From NCBI RefSeq assembly GCF_003946545.1, contig NZ_RHOA01000008.1, positions 36,267-100,266 on the forward strand: DNA of 64,000 bases. The letters run 5' to 3'. Both the position numbers and the translations under genes were made by a program. Of this stretch, positions 42,185-50,932 are shown in pieces. Source of the stretch: Levilactobacillus tangyuanensis. GTDB lineage: Bacteria > Bacillota > Bacilli > Lactobacillales > Lactobacillaceae. Positions within the stretch are counted from its first letter, which is position 1. Every line of letters begins with the position of its first letter. Under the pieces are notes generated by a model. It ran no database searches. It worked only from the letters and a program-made list of their open reading frames with translations, and was not told where the DNA came from.

Positions 42185-42950
42185 TCTTTGGTCAGCGATT
42201 AAAGCAATGAGCGGGTCACGGTTTCGTCAAATGAATCAGATTCTCCTGATCGACCTGATCGCCATTGCCGTGACGACCCTTTGGACCGCGGTTACCGGTC
42301 ACTTTGCCGACGTCACGATTCTGTCGTCCGTGAGTGGTTGGGCGTTCGTGACCACGGCGGTGAGCTTCGTGATGCTGGCGGTCGCCAGTGAACGGGCCTT
42401 CACCAGTGATAGTCTACGGTTAATACCCTTAAGCGATGGTAAATTCTATTTTGCCAATCTCGTGGCGTCCTTCGGCCAATTGCTCTATGTTTGGGTCGCC
42501 CAGGCGATTCTGGGGGCGATTGGGCTCCTCTTTGCCTGGGGAACTATCACCCGGGAATTACGCGGCATTTGGTCCTGGAATGCGGGCCTGCAGACACCTG
42601 GTGACCTGTTCCAGACGGGAGCAACCTTGCTGATCTTGGCCTTCATGATTTGGCTGGTGATTTGGAGTACGATTTCACTGGCCCACCTGGTCACCAATGT
42701 GATTACGCGTTTTCTTCCGCGGTTCCGTCAACAGGTGGTGTCCTTCGTACTCTACGTGGCCATCATTTGGGTCACCATTCGCCTAGTTTCCTTTGTTGGC
42801 GGCTTGGTACAGAAGTTTAGTTCCCTGTTAATTGGTCAACAGGACCTGGGACAGTTATGGATTGCCATTTTAAGTTTAGCCATTATTAGCGCCTTAGAAA
42901 TTGCCGCAAACCTCTTCATGTTAAAGAAGTGGGTAGAAACGGTGCACTAG
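42177..42950 (+). CDS. ABC-2 type exporter permease
   Basis: The 257-residue integral membrane protein has six predicted helices. It is coupled to the ATPase gene by an 8-bp overlap, with GGAGGGG 6 bp before ATG 42177. The YtrA-type regulator suggests a role in antimicrobial peptide or cell-wall antibiotic tolerance (inference). Confidence 0.82.
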   Translation: MTNLWSAIKAMSGSRFRQMNQILLIDLIAIAVTTLWTAVTGHFADVTILSSVSGWAFVTTAVSFVMLAVASERAFTSDSLRLIPLSDGKFYFANLVASFGQLLYVWVAQAILGAIGLLFAWGTITRELRGIWSWNAGLQTPGDLFQTGATLLILAFMIWLVIWSTISLAHLVTNVITRFLPRFRQQVVSFVLYVAIIWVTIRLVSFVGGLVQKFSSLLIGQQDLGQLWIAILSLAIISALEIAANLFMLKKWVETVH

Positions 42951-42960
42951 CAGAATAGCA

Positions 42961-42995
42961 AAAAGGCTGTGACATTGCTGTCACAGCCTTTTTTG
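42961..42995 (+). terminator. Terminator of the GntR/ABC operon
   Basis: AAAAGGCTGTGACA and TGTCACAGCC form a perfect stem, then six T. Confidence 0.92.
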
Positions 42996-43087
42996 TGCGT
43001 CAGATTTAGTTTGCCGAAACGGGTGACCAATGCCTGGTGGTTCAGCCTTAATGCTCGCCAGCTAATCGTTCTTGGTCGCACGCTTTT

Positions 43088-43612
43088 CTACGGCAGGGCC
43101 AGTTCAAAGGCTACCCGCTTGCCGGTTGGCGTGTCATCCACGTAGATAATGCCGCGGTAGTCATAGCCGAAGGACTTAATGATGTGTTGCATCCGCAGGT
43201 TAACCTCGTGGGTATCGATGCGGAAGTGGCGCACGCCGTCATTGTACGCGTGCGATAACAGATTAGAGAAGAAAATTTGACTGAGGTGCATGCCCCGAAA
43301 GTCGGCGGACAGGGCGAACCGATGAATGGTGGCGTAAGGGTGGGTCTCGTCTGCCCAATGGCCATCTTCAATCACGGCGTAGTTGGGTTCTGCCCCGGTG
43401 ATTAGGGTGGCGGTGCCGGCGATCTGCCCGTCGACCATCAGAACGAAGCAGTGGTGTTGGTCAATATCCGCCCCCATAATTTCGCGGTCGGGATAGCCAT
43501 CTTGCCATTGGGTACTGCCGTCGGCCTTGAGTAATGCCTGGGCCTCCGTGATGATGGCCATGATGCGGTCGAGATCGGCGGGCTGAGCGGCCCGCATGTA
43601 AATACTTGCCAT
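43088..43612 (-). CDS. GNAT family N-acetyltransferase
   Basis: The 174-residue protein has the GNAT fold: VLMVDGQIAGTATL, YATIHRFALSADFRGMHLSQIFFSNLL (acetyl-CoA loop near residues 95-115) and RIDTHEVNLRMQHIIKSFGYDYRGI. The target (amine, amino acid or protein) is unknown. RBS AAGGAG is 12 bp before ATG 43612. It may share a transcript with the permease gene upstream, 29 bp away. Confidence 0.85.
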   Translation of the reverse strand: MASIYMRAAQPADLDRIMAIITEAQALLKADGSTQWQDGYPDREIMGADIDQHHCFVLMVDGQIAGTATLITGAEPNYAVIEDGHWADETHPYATIHRFALSADFRGMHLSQIFFSNLLSHAYNDGVRHFRIDTHEVNLRMQHIIKSFGYDYRGIIYVDDTPTGKRVAFELALP

Positions 43613-43641
43613 GAATGCATCGACTCCTTTAGTTAGTGTGA

Positions 43642-44361
43642 TCAGAAGAATAAGTAGTAGAGGCCACTGAGGCCAATGAAGAGATAGATGCCACGTTTCA
43701 TGTGGTTAATATCCAAGTGGTTCAGTAGATGGGCCGCGATGATGGTCCCGGTGGTGGCGCCAACCATCCCCAGTAGAATCAGGGGAATATTGCTGGCAAC
43801 CAGGACCCCGGTGGCGACCCGGACGCTGGTGACGTAGATGGTATCGAACAGGAAGAACGTTTCGATACTGGCCAGGTATTCATCGGTCGAGTCCGATAGC
43901 GATAGGAAATACAGCGCCATCAAGGGACCGCCGATACCAAACAGGCCGTTGAAGAAGCCCGAGATGAGCATGAACCCAATGGCGACGGGCCAGGGATACC
44001 GGCGATCCCCGGCACTTTTACTCCAGAGAAAGTAGATGGCCAGACAGACCAAGAGGATTCCAAGCATGAGTCGCAACCGGTGGACATCCCAGACGCGCGT
44101 GAGGTGGATCGACCAGGTAGCCACGCTGGCATAGATGATAAACGGAAGGATGATGCGGCGCAGGTGAATGTCGTGTCGATACCGGTAGACCAGGGTGATG
44201 ACGCTGGCCGCCATGACGAGGGTGGCCACACCGGCCCCTTGGCCAATTGGCAGGATCGCCGGCAGGAAAATCATCATGATAATGGCGGAACCGAAGCCCG
44301 TCAATCCCTGAATTAATCCGGCTAATAATGCCGGCAGAAAGACCAACCATAACATTGCCAC
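43642..44361 (-). CDS. TauE/SafE (TSUP) family membrane permease
   Basis: The 239-residue protein has about eight helices and the repeated TSUP signature: AGLIQGLTGFGSAIIMM near the N-terminus and SGFFNGLFGIGGPLMALYFL in the middle. Members export sulfite or organosulfonates or move other small anions; the substrate here is unknown. GTG 44361 is preferred over ATG 44355 because AAGGAGG lies 9 bp upstream. Confidence 0.85.
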   Translation of the reverse strand: MAMLWLVFLPALLAGLIQGLTGFGSAIIMMIFLPAILPIGQGAGVATLVMAASVITLVYRYRHDIHLRRIILPFIIYASVATWSIHLTRVWDVHRLRLMLGILLVCLAIYFLWSKSAGDRRYPWPVAIGFMLISGFFNGLFGIGGPLMALYFLSLSDSTDEYLASIETFFLFDTIYVTSVRVATGVLVASNIPLILLGMVGATTGTIIAAHLLNHLDINHMKRGIYLFIGLSGLYYLFF

Positions 44362-44556
44362 GCTGTGTCGCCTCCTTTGCCTAATTAAAATTATTTTGGC
44401 GGTTTTTGGCGGACTTGTCAAACGCTTGTCGTGGGGCCTGCGGTGACCTTTGATAAATAAATGAGTATGGTCTATACCAAACCGTTACAACTTCTCGCCA
44501 TTAACTTTACATGGATTTGGTAACCTAGGGTTAATCAGAAAGGGGATTGATTAGTA

Positions 44557-45339
44557 ATGCGATTTCGGACAGTTTTAGCAGGCATGAGTTGTGCCTTAAC
44601 ATTAATGGGGGCTGGGGTAGTTCCCGTTCAGGCAGCAACGTCGAATGCCCAACTACAACCGGCCATTTCACAAAAAGTTACCCGACCAATTAAATTGCAG
44701 GGTGCGGAAAACATGCGGGACTTAGGAGGATACAAGACCAGGTCCGGCCAACGGGTCAAGTTGGGCCGTTTGCTGCGAAGCGATTCTTTGGAAAAGCTGA
44801 CCACTTACGATACGTTCCGGTTGACCGACCACTATCACCTGACGGAGATCGTCGACTTACGGACGACCGATCAGATTGCTAAGAAGCCCGATCCAGTCTT
44901 GGATGGCGTGAAGTACATGCAGGCCTCCGTCCTGGGCAGCAAGTCCAACTACGACAACGACGACGAGGGAATGTACGTCGACATGGCGACCAAGGGTGCC
45001 GCCCGTCGCAGCTACCGCAATCTGTTAGTTCAGATGGCGGAGAACAAACAGGGTGCCCTGCTGTTCCACTGTTCTCACGGGATGGATCGGACGGGGACGG
45101 CGGCCGCCATTCTCTACTCGATCTTGGGCGTTAGCAAGAAGGATATCCAACGGGATTACTTATTGTCCAACACGCAATTAAACGTGACGTGGGCCAAGCC
45201 AGAGCTGCTCAACCTGTTCTACAAGAAGGTTAACAAGCAGTACGGTTCCATGGACAAATATGTTAAGAAGGGCTTGAAGATTAAGCCAAGCCAATTGAAG
45301 GCCATTCGGACCAACTACTTAACGAAAGCTCATAAATAA
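44557..45339 (+). CDS. Exported dual-specificity/tyrosine phosphatase
   Basis: The 260-residue protein has a signal peptide (residues 1-27, cleaved near VQAA) and a Tyr_phosphatase_3-type domain: ENMRDLGGY near the N-terminus and the P-loop HCSHGMDRTG (C-x5-R, about 170-179). The active site lies outside the membrane. Related lactic-acid-bacterial and listerial enzymes act on phosphotyrosine or phosphoinositides; the natural substrate here is unknown. RBS AAAGGGG precedes ATG 44557. Confidence 0.88.
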   Translation: MRFRTVLAGMSCALTLMGAGVVPVQAATSNAQLQPAISQKVTRPIKLQGAENMRDLGGYKTRSGQRVKLGRLLRSDSLEKLTTYDTFRLTDHYHLTEIVDLRTTDQIAKKPDPVLDGVKYMQASVLGSKSNYDNDDEGMYVDMATKGAARRSYRNLLVQMAENKQGALLFHCSHGMDRTGTAAAILYSILGVSKKDIQRDYLLSNTQLNVTWAKPELLNLFYKKVNKQYGSMDKYVKKGLKIKPSQLKAIRTNYLTKAHK

Positions 45340-45347
45340 AATAATTG

Positions 45348-45381
45348 GAGAGACTGGACGTCATGTTCGGTCTCTTTTTTT
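45348..45381 (+). terminator. Terminator of the phosphatase gene
   Basis: GAGAC pairs with GTCTC as the base of a longer imperfect stem, then seven T. Confidence 0.75.
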
Positions 45382-45650
45382 GTGGAACGACCGGGATATA
45401 CATCGCCAAATAAAATCAAATAGTTTGTGAACTGACTTTCAGAAAAATCATCAAAAATTAGAATTATCGATTATATAAATGGTGCGAGAGTGACAGTAAA
45501 TGTCGCCTGCCAAATGGCCGATTATGCTGAAATATCAGCATTTGTCGCCACGCCAAACGCCATGAAAAACTTCCGGCGGATCATTGTGTTACTGGGCTAA
45601 ATGTCTTATAGTGAATATGTGAATACTTTATCAAAAGGGGGAAGTTTTGA
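45382..45650 (+). promoter_or_regulatory. Promoter region of the transhydrogenase operon
   Basis: TTGTGT (45584-45589), 17-bp spacer, TATAGT (45607-45612). Upstream, ATGCTGA-AATA-TCAGCAT (45524-45541) is a perfect 7-bp dyad, a candidate operator. I see no gene in this stretch. Confidence 0.65.
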
Positions 45651-46847
45651 ATGCCAATTACGATATCGGTTTTAAAAGAAAGACCCAATGAAAATCGGGT
45701 GGCATTATCACCGACCGTTGTGAGCAAGTTGGTCAAAAGTGACTACCAGGTCCTGATTGAACAGGGTGCTGGGAGTCGCGCTTTCTATCGTGATGAAGCC
45801 TATACCGACGCCGGGGCCAAGGTCGTTGACCGGGGGACAGCCGTCAAGGATGCCACGATTATCGCGACCATTGACCAACCGGATGACGCCGTGATCGATC
45901 AGATGCAGGCGGGCCAAGCGTTATTAGGACTTTTGGCACCGCTTACAGACGTGGACTTCGTGAAGAAGCTCGCCGCCAAGAAGATTACGGCACTCGCCTT
46001 TGAACTGCTGCCACGGACCGTTTCGCGGGCTCAAACCATGGATGTTTTGAGTTCACAAGCCAGTGTGGCCGGGTACAAGGCCGCCTTGCTGGCCGCCGAC
46101 AGCTTTGCCCGTTATTTCCCAATGATGATTACCGCCGCCGGGACTGCTAAACCGGCGAAGGTTTTGGTCCTAGGGACTGGGGTTGCCGGATTACAAGCCA
46201 TCGGGACTGCCAAACGGTTAGGGGCCATGGTCTCTGGTTATGATATTCGACCAGCCTCTCGGGGTGAAGTCGAATCATTAGGGGCCACCTTCCTGACCAC
46301 CTCCGTTTCCGCAACTGGTGAGGGTGGTTATGCGCGGCAACTGACCAAGGAAGAAACCGAACAACAACAAGCCGAATTGGCCGGTTTCATTGCGCAAAAC
46401 AATGTCATCATTACCACGGCCCAAGTTCCGGGACGGCGACCACCACTATTGGTTACCCAAAAGTCAGTTGACGATGCTAAGCCAGGGACTCTATTTATTG
46501 ACTTGGCCGCCAGTGACTTAGGCGGTAACGTGGCGGGTTCCAAGCCAGGGACGACCGTAACCACGGATAGTGATGCCCAAATCGTTGGGGCCGGAGACAT
46601 GGCAAGCCAATTACCTGCCTCGGCTTCCGACATGTATGCGAAGAACGTTCAAGCGGTCATCACTGACCTGACGACCGATGGCGCCCTGGTCTTCGACGTC
46701 GACGATGAAGTTGTGGGTGACCTCTTAGTCACCATCAATGGAGAAATCATTAGCAACCGGCTCCGTTCTGCGATGGATTTACCAGAACGCAAACCGGCAG
46801 TGGTTGACACACCGGATGAAGCGGCCGATGACAAAGGAGCTGAATAA
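45651..46847 (+). CDS. pntAA: NAD(P) transhydrogenase subunit alpha 1 (NAD-binding, dI)
   Basis: The 398-residue protein has the alanine-dehydrogenase/PNT fold: KERPNENRVALSP and a Rossmann segment VLVLGTGVAGLQAIGTAKRLGA (about 168-189), with RPASRGEVESLGA. It binds NAD(H) and pairs with the small membrane subunit and the beta subunit to exchange hydride between NADH and NADP using the proton gradient. The split alpha chain is the Rhodospirillum-type three-gene arrangement. First gene of the operon. Confidence 0.93.
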   Translation: MPITISVLKERPNENRVALSPTVVSKLVKSDYQVLIEQGAGSRAFYRDEAYTDAGAKVVDRGTAVKDATIIATIDQPDDAVIDQMQAGQALLGLLAPLTDVDFVKKLAAKKITALAFELLPRTVSRAQTMDVLSSQASVAGYKAALLAADSFARYFPMMITAAGTAKPAKVLVLGTGVAGLQAIGTAKRLGAMVSGYDIRPASRGEVESLGATFLTTSVSATGEGGYARQLTKEETEQQQAELAGFIAQNNVIITTAQVPGRRPPLLVTQKSVDDAKPGTLFIDLAASDLGGNVAGSKPGTTVTTDSDAQIVGAGDMASQLPASASDMYAKNVQAVITDLTTDGALVFDVDDEVVGDLLVTINGEIISNRLRSAMDLPERKPAVVDTPDEAADDKGAE

Positions 46848-46850
46848 GTC

Positions 46851-47165
46851 ATGAGTGAAGAATTATTCTCGAATCTCGCCATCTTTGTTTTGAGTTTATT
46901 AGTAGGTTTTGAAGTTATGAGTAAGATCCCCGCAACCTTACAAACGCCAATGATGTCTGGGGCTAACGCCATTCACGGGGTCGTGGTTGTTGGGGCCTTC
47001 GTGATTGCCGCGGAAGCCAATAACTGGCTATTCTATTGCCTCGCCTTTTTCGGTGCCTTCTTCGCGGCGGTCAACGTTGCCGGTGGTTACACCGTGACGG
47101 ACCGGATGCTGGGTATGTTTGACCGGAAACCAGCGGCTAAAGCAAAGGAGGATGATCACAAATGA
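46851..47165 (+). CDS. pntAB: NAD(P) transhydrogenase subunit alpha 2 (membrane part)
   Basis: The 104-residue protein has three helices and the conserved GFEVMSKIPATLQTPMMSGANAIHGVVVVGA and FAAVNVAGGYTVTDRMLGMF motifs of PntAB. It forms part of the proton channel. It starts 3 bp after pntAA and overlaps pntB by 4 bp. Confidence 0.93.
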   Translation: MSEELFSNLAIFVLSLLVGFEVMSKIPATLQTPMMSGANAIHGVVVVGAFVIAAEANNWLFYCLAFFGAFFAAVNVAGGYTVTDRMLGMFDRKPAAKAKEDDHK

Positions 47166-48580
47166 GTGCCTTACAAACAGTCTCATCCCTCATTTACTTG
47201 GTCTCCGCGGTTTGCTACGTCTTAGGTGTTCACCTGATGCGTTCGCCAAAGACCGCTCGTAAGGGGAATGGTTTGTCAGCTGTCGGGATGTTCCTGGCGG
47301 TTATTACAATTATTGTTAATGTCATTATTGAAAAGCGAATTACGCCAACCGGCTGGATCGTCTTGATTCTAGGTTTGGCCTTTGGGATTGGCTATGGGGT
47401 CATCAAGGCCCGCAAGGTTCCCATGACCGACGTGCCACAACTGGTTAGTCTGTTCAACGCCGTTGGTGGTGGGGCTGCCGCCGTTATCGGGATCTTCGAC
47501 TACCTGTTGAAGGGCGACGGTGCCAGCCTGAACCTGGCCTTCTCGTTACCCGTTTGGTTGGACGTGATTATCGGGGGGATTACCTTCTCCGGCTCGCTGA
47601 TTGCTACGGGGAAGTTGTCGGGTCACGTTCCCGGGAAGCCAATTACATTCCCAGGGGCCCGGCTGGTCAACATCGTGGTCGTCATTGCCATCCTGGCCTC
47701 TGCCTGGCTGATGATGGGCATGGAAACCAACGTCTGGTACGTGGTTTTAGCCTTAGCCATGAGTCTGATCTTCGGGTTGTTAATGACGCTCCCAATTGGT
47801 GGGGCCGACATGCCGGTCGTGGTTTCCTTGCTGAACGCCTTCACCGGTTTAGCGGTGGCCTTTGCCGGGTTTGTTATCAATAACCAAGTCTTGATTATTG
47901 CCGGGGCCTTAGTTGGGGCGTCCGGGACCATCCTGACCTTGCAAATGGCCGAAGCCATGAACCGGTCGGTTGCCAATATCTTGGCCGGTGGCTTCGGGAC
48001 TGGCGACAGCGACAGTGGTAGTGCCGCAGCCGACGTGCCCGTTGACGTGAAGGAAACTTCCGCCGACGACATTGGACTGCAACTGGCCTACGCCCACAGC
48101 GTCATGATTGTGCCGGGGTATGGTTTAGCCGCCGCCCAAGCCCAACACGAAGTTGCCGAGCTGGCTAAGCTGTTAGGCGATGCCGGTATTAATGTGAACT
48201 ACGCTATTCACCCAGTTGCTGGTCGGATGCCGGGTCACATGAACGTGTTGTTGGCCGACGTTAACGTCCCTTACGACCAAATGAAGCAATTGGACGATGC
48301 TAATCCAATGTTTGAGAGTACCGACGTTTCCTTGGTTATCGGGGCTAACGACGTGACGAACCCATTAGCACGGGAAAAGGGCAATGAAATTTCTGGGATG
48401 CCAATCCTGGACGTGGATAAGTCGAAGTCCGTGGTTGTCATTAAGCGGTCAATGAGTACCGGGTATGCCGGCATTCAAAACCCACTGTTCTCAGCGGACA
48501 ACACGCAAATGTTCTTCTCCGATGCTAAGAAGGGACTACAAGACATTGTGGCTTCCACAAAGCAATACCTGGATGACTAA
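47162..48580 (+). CDS. pntB: NAD(P) transhydrogenase subunit beta
   Basis: The 472-residue protein has about nine N-terminal helices and a C-terminal NADP(H)-binding domain III, with IVPGYGLAAAQAQHEVAEL, HPVAGRMPGHMNVLLADVNVPYD, IGANDVTNPLAR and KRSMSTGYAGIQNPLF, all characteristic of PntB. It completes a proton-driven NADPH source, useful for the many reductases in this window. Confidence 0.95.
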   Translation: MSALQTVSSLIYLVSAVCYVLGVHLMRSPKTARKGNGLSAVGMFLAVITIIVNVIIEKRITPTGWIVLILGLAFGIGYGVIKARKVPMTDVPQLVSLFNAVGGGAAAVIGIFDYLLKGDGASLNLAFSLPVWLDVIIGGITFSGSLIATGKLSGHVPGKPITFPGARLVNIVVVIAILASAWLMMGMETNVWYVVLALAMSLIFGLLMTLPIGGADMPVVVSLLNAFTGLAVAFAGFVINNQVLIIAGALVGASGTILTLQMAEAMNRSVANILAGGFGTGDSDSGSAAADVPVDVKETSADDIGLQLAYAHSVMIVPGYGLAAAQAQHEVAELAKLLGDAGINVNYAIHPVAGRMPGHMNVLLADVNVPYDQMKQLDDANPMFESTDVSLVIGANDVTNPLAREKGNEISGMPILDVDKSKSVVVIKRSMSTGYAGIQNPLFSADNTQMFFSDAKKGLQDIVASTKQYLDD

Positions 48581-48599
48581 TTGAACTCAGATAAAAATA

Positions 48600-48638
48600 A
48601 CCGGGCGTCACGATTAGGTCGTGGCGCCCGGTTTTTAG
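48600..48638 (+). terminator. Terminator of the pnt operon
   Basis: CCGGGCGTCACGA pairs with TCGTGGCGCCCGG, then five T. Confidence 0.88.
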
Positions 48639-48644
48639 GCACAA

Positions 48645-48780
48645 AAAAAGCCCCCATCAATCCGAGATGGAGGCAACTAGTTGATCCATAGGATACATCT
48701 GGAATGTACAGAGCAACTAGGCAGGTCGGAACCTGCATTAATAAGCATACGCGTCTTATCTAAGAATAGCTAGGAAAACT
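48645..48780 (-). ncRNA. Possible small minus-strand RNA with its own terminator
   Basis: On the minus strand a terminator (GCCTCCATC paired with GATGGGGGC, then seven T, 48645-48678) has no gene upstream of it. The 100 nt before it hold the hairpin GCAGGT-CGGA-ACCTGC, two copies of GCAACTAG and the palindrome CAACTAGTTG. A weak TATGCT may be its -10. No open frame is convincing. Confidence 0.35.
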
Positions 48781-48856
48781 TATAAATTTGATGATGGACG
48801 GCCGGCAGGCAACCCGTTATGATAGGGTCATCACAGTTAAAGGGGTGGCTTTTAGC

Positions 48857-49210
48857 ATGCAGAAAACACGGTTGATGCTTTACGTTAATGATGTTGATTT
48901 GGTGGCCGACTTCTGGCGGGAAAAGTTTGGGGCGACGACCGTCGCAACCGATCCACTACCCGACGACTCGGTTAATATCGTACTCGCGACGCCATTTGGG
49001 GTAGAACTTTCCTTCTTTTCACGGGAATTTATCAAGCAGTATTCACCGGAGGTCCTGGATAACCAGCCATCCGTCATGTTCTTCAGCGAGGACTTCGAGG
49101 CCTTGCATGACCGGCTAGCAGGCGCTACCCCGATTTCGGCCGACAATGGCCAACCCGCGTTTGGCTTCCCCGATCCGGAGGGGCATTACTTTGCCATTGG
49201 AAAGGCCTAA
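48857..49210 (+). CDS. VOC (glyoxalase-fold) family protein
   Basis: The 117-residue protein has two beta-alpha-beta-beta-beta halves: LMLYVNDVDLVADFWREKFGATTV at the N-terminus and AFGFPDPEGHYFAIG at the end. Family members are metal-dependent dioxygenases, lyases or resistance proteins; the reaction here is unknown. ATG 48857 follows AAGGGG at 12 bp; an in-frame ATG at 48788 would add 23 unrelated residues. Confidence 0.83.
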   Translation: MQKTRLMLYVNDVDLVADFWREKFGATTVATDPLPDDSVNIVLATPFGVELSFFSREFIKQYSPEVLDNQPSVMFFSEDFEALHDRLAGATPISADNGQPAFGFPDPEGHYFAIGKA

Positions 49211-49320
49211 CGCCTGAATTAATCGAACAACGATTGGTTTGGTGGATCGATCCGATTGTGATAGTCACGAGCTAGGGAGCATGCTATGCTGATGGCATCA
49301 CGATTAGGGGGAGACTATCG

Positions 49321-50211
49321 ATGAAAAAAATACTGGCAACACTGGTCATCGCTGGCCTGGCGGCAACCACCTTGGGTAGCGTGAGCGCCAAGGCCTGGAC
49401 CACCGAACCAACGATGCCGACACCAATCTCAAGTAATGCCTGGTTACACGATGAGGACAGTCAGCTGGGGGCCTTTCGTAATCAGTATTATCGTCTGAAC
49501 GCTGCCACTAAGGCGACCGTCTTGACGAGTAAGATTAAGGGGCAGGGGTGGATTAAAAAATCGGTATCCCTGCCAAAGGGAACGGTGATCACCGGTTATC
49601 GTTCTGGTAAGCACGTTAAGTCAAATGTTTATGATTACAGTAGCATCAGCTATGGCCTGAAGCGGGCCGGGTTACCCGCCAAGAATGGGGCCAACGACGG
49701 TCAGGTGGATTTCAAGATCGCGAAGAACCGGGTCACGAAGATCGCCCGCCCAGCCTATGCGTTAACCTTCGGGGACAACCAATTCTATCGTGGTGGGGTC
49801 AAGGCAATTGAACAGTTACCCACTCGCGGAAGCAGAATGATAAAGGTGACCAGCGATGGCTACTTAGAGGATTATCCTTACGCACCACGGGTGTTTACCG
49901 CGACGGACGAGTATCAAGGCGACTACACCTGGCGGATTGACCACGATGCCAAGCCGAAGACCAGCCTCAAGATCACGAAGGCCACGGTCAAGGGGGCCAA
50001 TATCCAGTTGTATACCAAGACCAAGCCGAGTGGCGTGACGAGCCGACGTGTCGCCAAGACGGGGCGTTTCCAATACCGGACCACGTTAACCAATCGGCAT
50101 CGGCCTTACCAGTTCCAGGATAACCGTTATGGTGATGATATGGCCTTTGCCAGTACTTACAGTATTGGCAAGACCGCCTTTTACACGGTGATTGGCGAAG
50201 GACATAACTAA
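49321..50211 (+). CDS. Secreted protein of unknown function
   Basis: The 296-residue protein has a signal peptide (residues 1-25, cleaved near VSAKA). The mature part is basic and rich in Tyr, Thr and Lys, with stretches such as IKGQGWIKKSVSLPKGTVITGYR that resemble the SH3-like wall-binding segments of lactobacillar surface proteins. There is no sortase motif or lipobox. It is monocistronic, with a terminator at 50223-50257. Function unknown. Confidence 0.7.
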   Translation: MKKILATLVIAGLAATTLGSVSAKAWTTEPTMPTPISSNAWLHDEDSQLGAFRNQYYRLNAATKATVLTSKIKGQGWIKKSVSLPKGTVITGYRSGKHVKSNVYDYSSISYGLKRAGLPAKNGANDGQVDFKIAKNRVTKIARPAYALTFGDNQFYRGGVKAIEQLPTRGSRMIKVTSDGYLEDYPYAPRVFTATDEYQGDYTWRIDHDAKPKTSLKITKATVKGANIQLYTKTKPSGVTSRRVAKTGRFQYRTTLTNRHRPYQFQDNRYGDDMAFASTYSIGKTAFYTVIGEGHN

Positions 50212-50222
50212 TTTTGATTGAA

Positions 50223-50257
50223 CGAGCGGCTGCCTTAATGGGTGGCCGCTTTTTTGC
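50223..50257 (+). terminator. Terminator of the secreted protein gene
   Basis: AGCGGCTGCC pairs with GGTGGCCGCT, then six T. Confidence 0.75.
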
Positions 50258-50312
50258 TGGGAACGCTGTATTATCAGGGAGTCACGTGGCTGACAAGAAT
50301 AAATAGTTAGCG

Positions 50313-50356
50313 TTTAGTTAGTTTCAGTTTACAAAGGCTAACTAAAATGCTAAGAT
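50313..50356 (+). promoter_or_regulatory. Promoter and MarR operator of the exporter operon
   Basis: TTTACA (50328-50333), 17-bp spacer, TAAGAT (50351-50356). TTTAGTTAG (50313-50321) and CTAACTAAA (50338-50346) are a perfect inverted pair around the -35; a third TAGTTAG half-site lies at about 50304-50310. Confidence 0.75.
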
Positions 50357-50383
50357 ACTTTCATTCAGTTAAAAGGAGGAATC

Positions 50384-50905
50384 ATGATGACAGAAAAAAG
50401 TCGTGATTTATTAAAAAGTTTTGGTAAGTTGCTGCACAACCGAGGCTTCCTGATGGTAGTTGGTCATCAGGCTGGGATGGGCGGTCACGGGGGTCCGAAT
50501 GGCGGCCGGGGACAAATGCAACTGGCGCAGCTACTCTATCAGACGCCGGATGGTTTGACCAATGCCGAGATTGCCGAAATTTTAGATATTCGGCCAAGCT
50601 CCGTGAGTGCCACGATTACCCGGCTGGTCGACGCGGAATTGGCGGAACGGATTCCCAGTGCCACCGATAAGCGCGTCGTGATTGTACGCCTGACGGACCG
50701 TGGTCGGGAATTCTTCGATCAACGAGATAGTCATGTGGACGAGATGGCCGATAAGTTATTTGGTGGCTTAACGCCGGAGGAACAAGCCCAACTGGAAGAC
50801 TTGCTGACCAAGCTGAGTCACCAGGTGGACGATTTACAATGGGACGATTTCCGGCGGCCGGGCCACGGGTGGCCACACCGGGGGATGGATCGGCCCCACT
50901 TCTAA
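50384..50905 (+). CDS. MarR family transcriptional regulator
   Basis: The 173-residue protein has a Gly-rich insertion (GMGGHGGPNGGRG) after the first helix, then the helix-turn-helix LTNAEIAEILDIRPSSVSATITRLVDAELAER (residues about 65-95), the wing and a C-terminal helix ending in a His/Pro/Arg tail. It likely represses itself and the following ABC exporter. AGGAGG lies 5-8 bp before ATG 50384/50387. Confidence 0.88.
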   Translation: MMTEKSRDLLKSFGKLLHNRGFLMVVGHQAGMGGHGGPNGGRGQMQLAQLLYQTPDGLTNAEIAEILDIRPSSVSATITRLVDAELAERIPSATDKRVVIVRLTDRGREFFDQRDSHVDEMADKLFGGLTPEEQAQLEDLLTKLSHQVDDLQWDDFRRPGHGWPHRGMDRPHF

Positions 50906-50932
50906 TTTTTGAAAAATATCGGAGGCAAAGAG

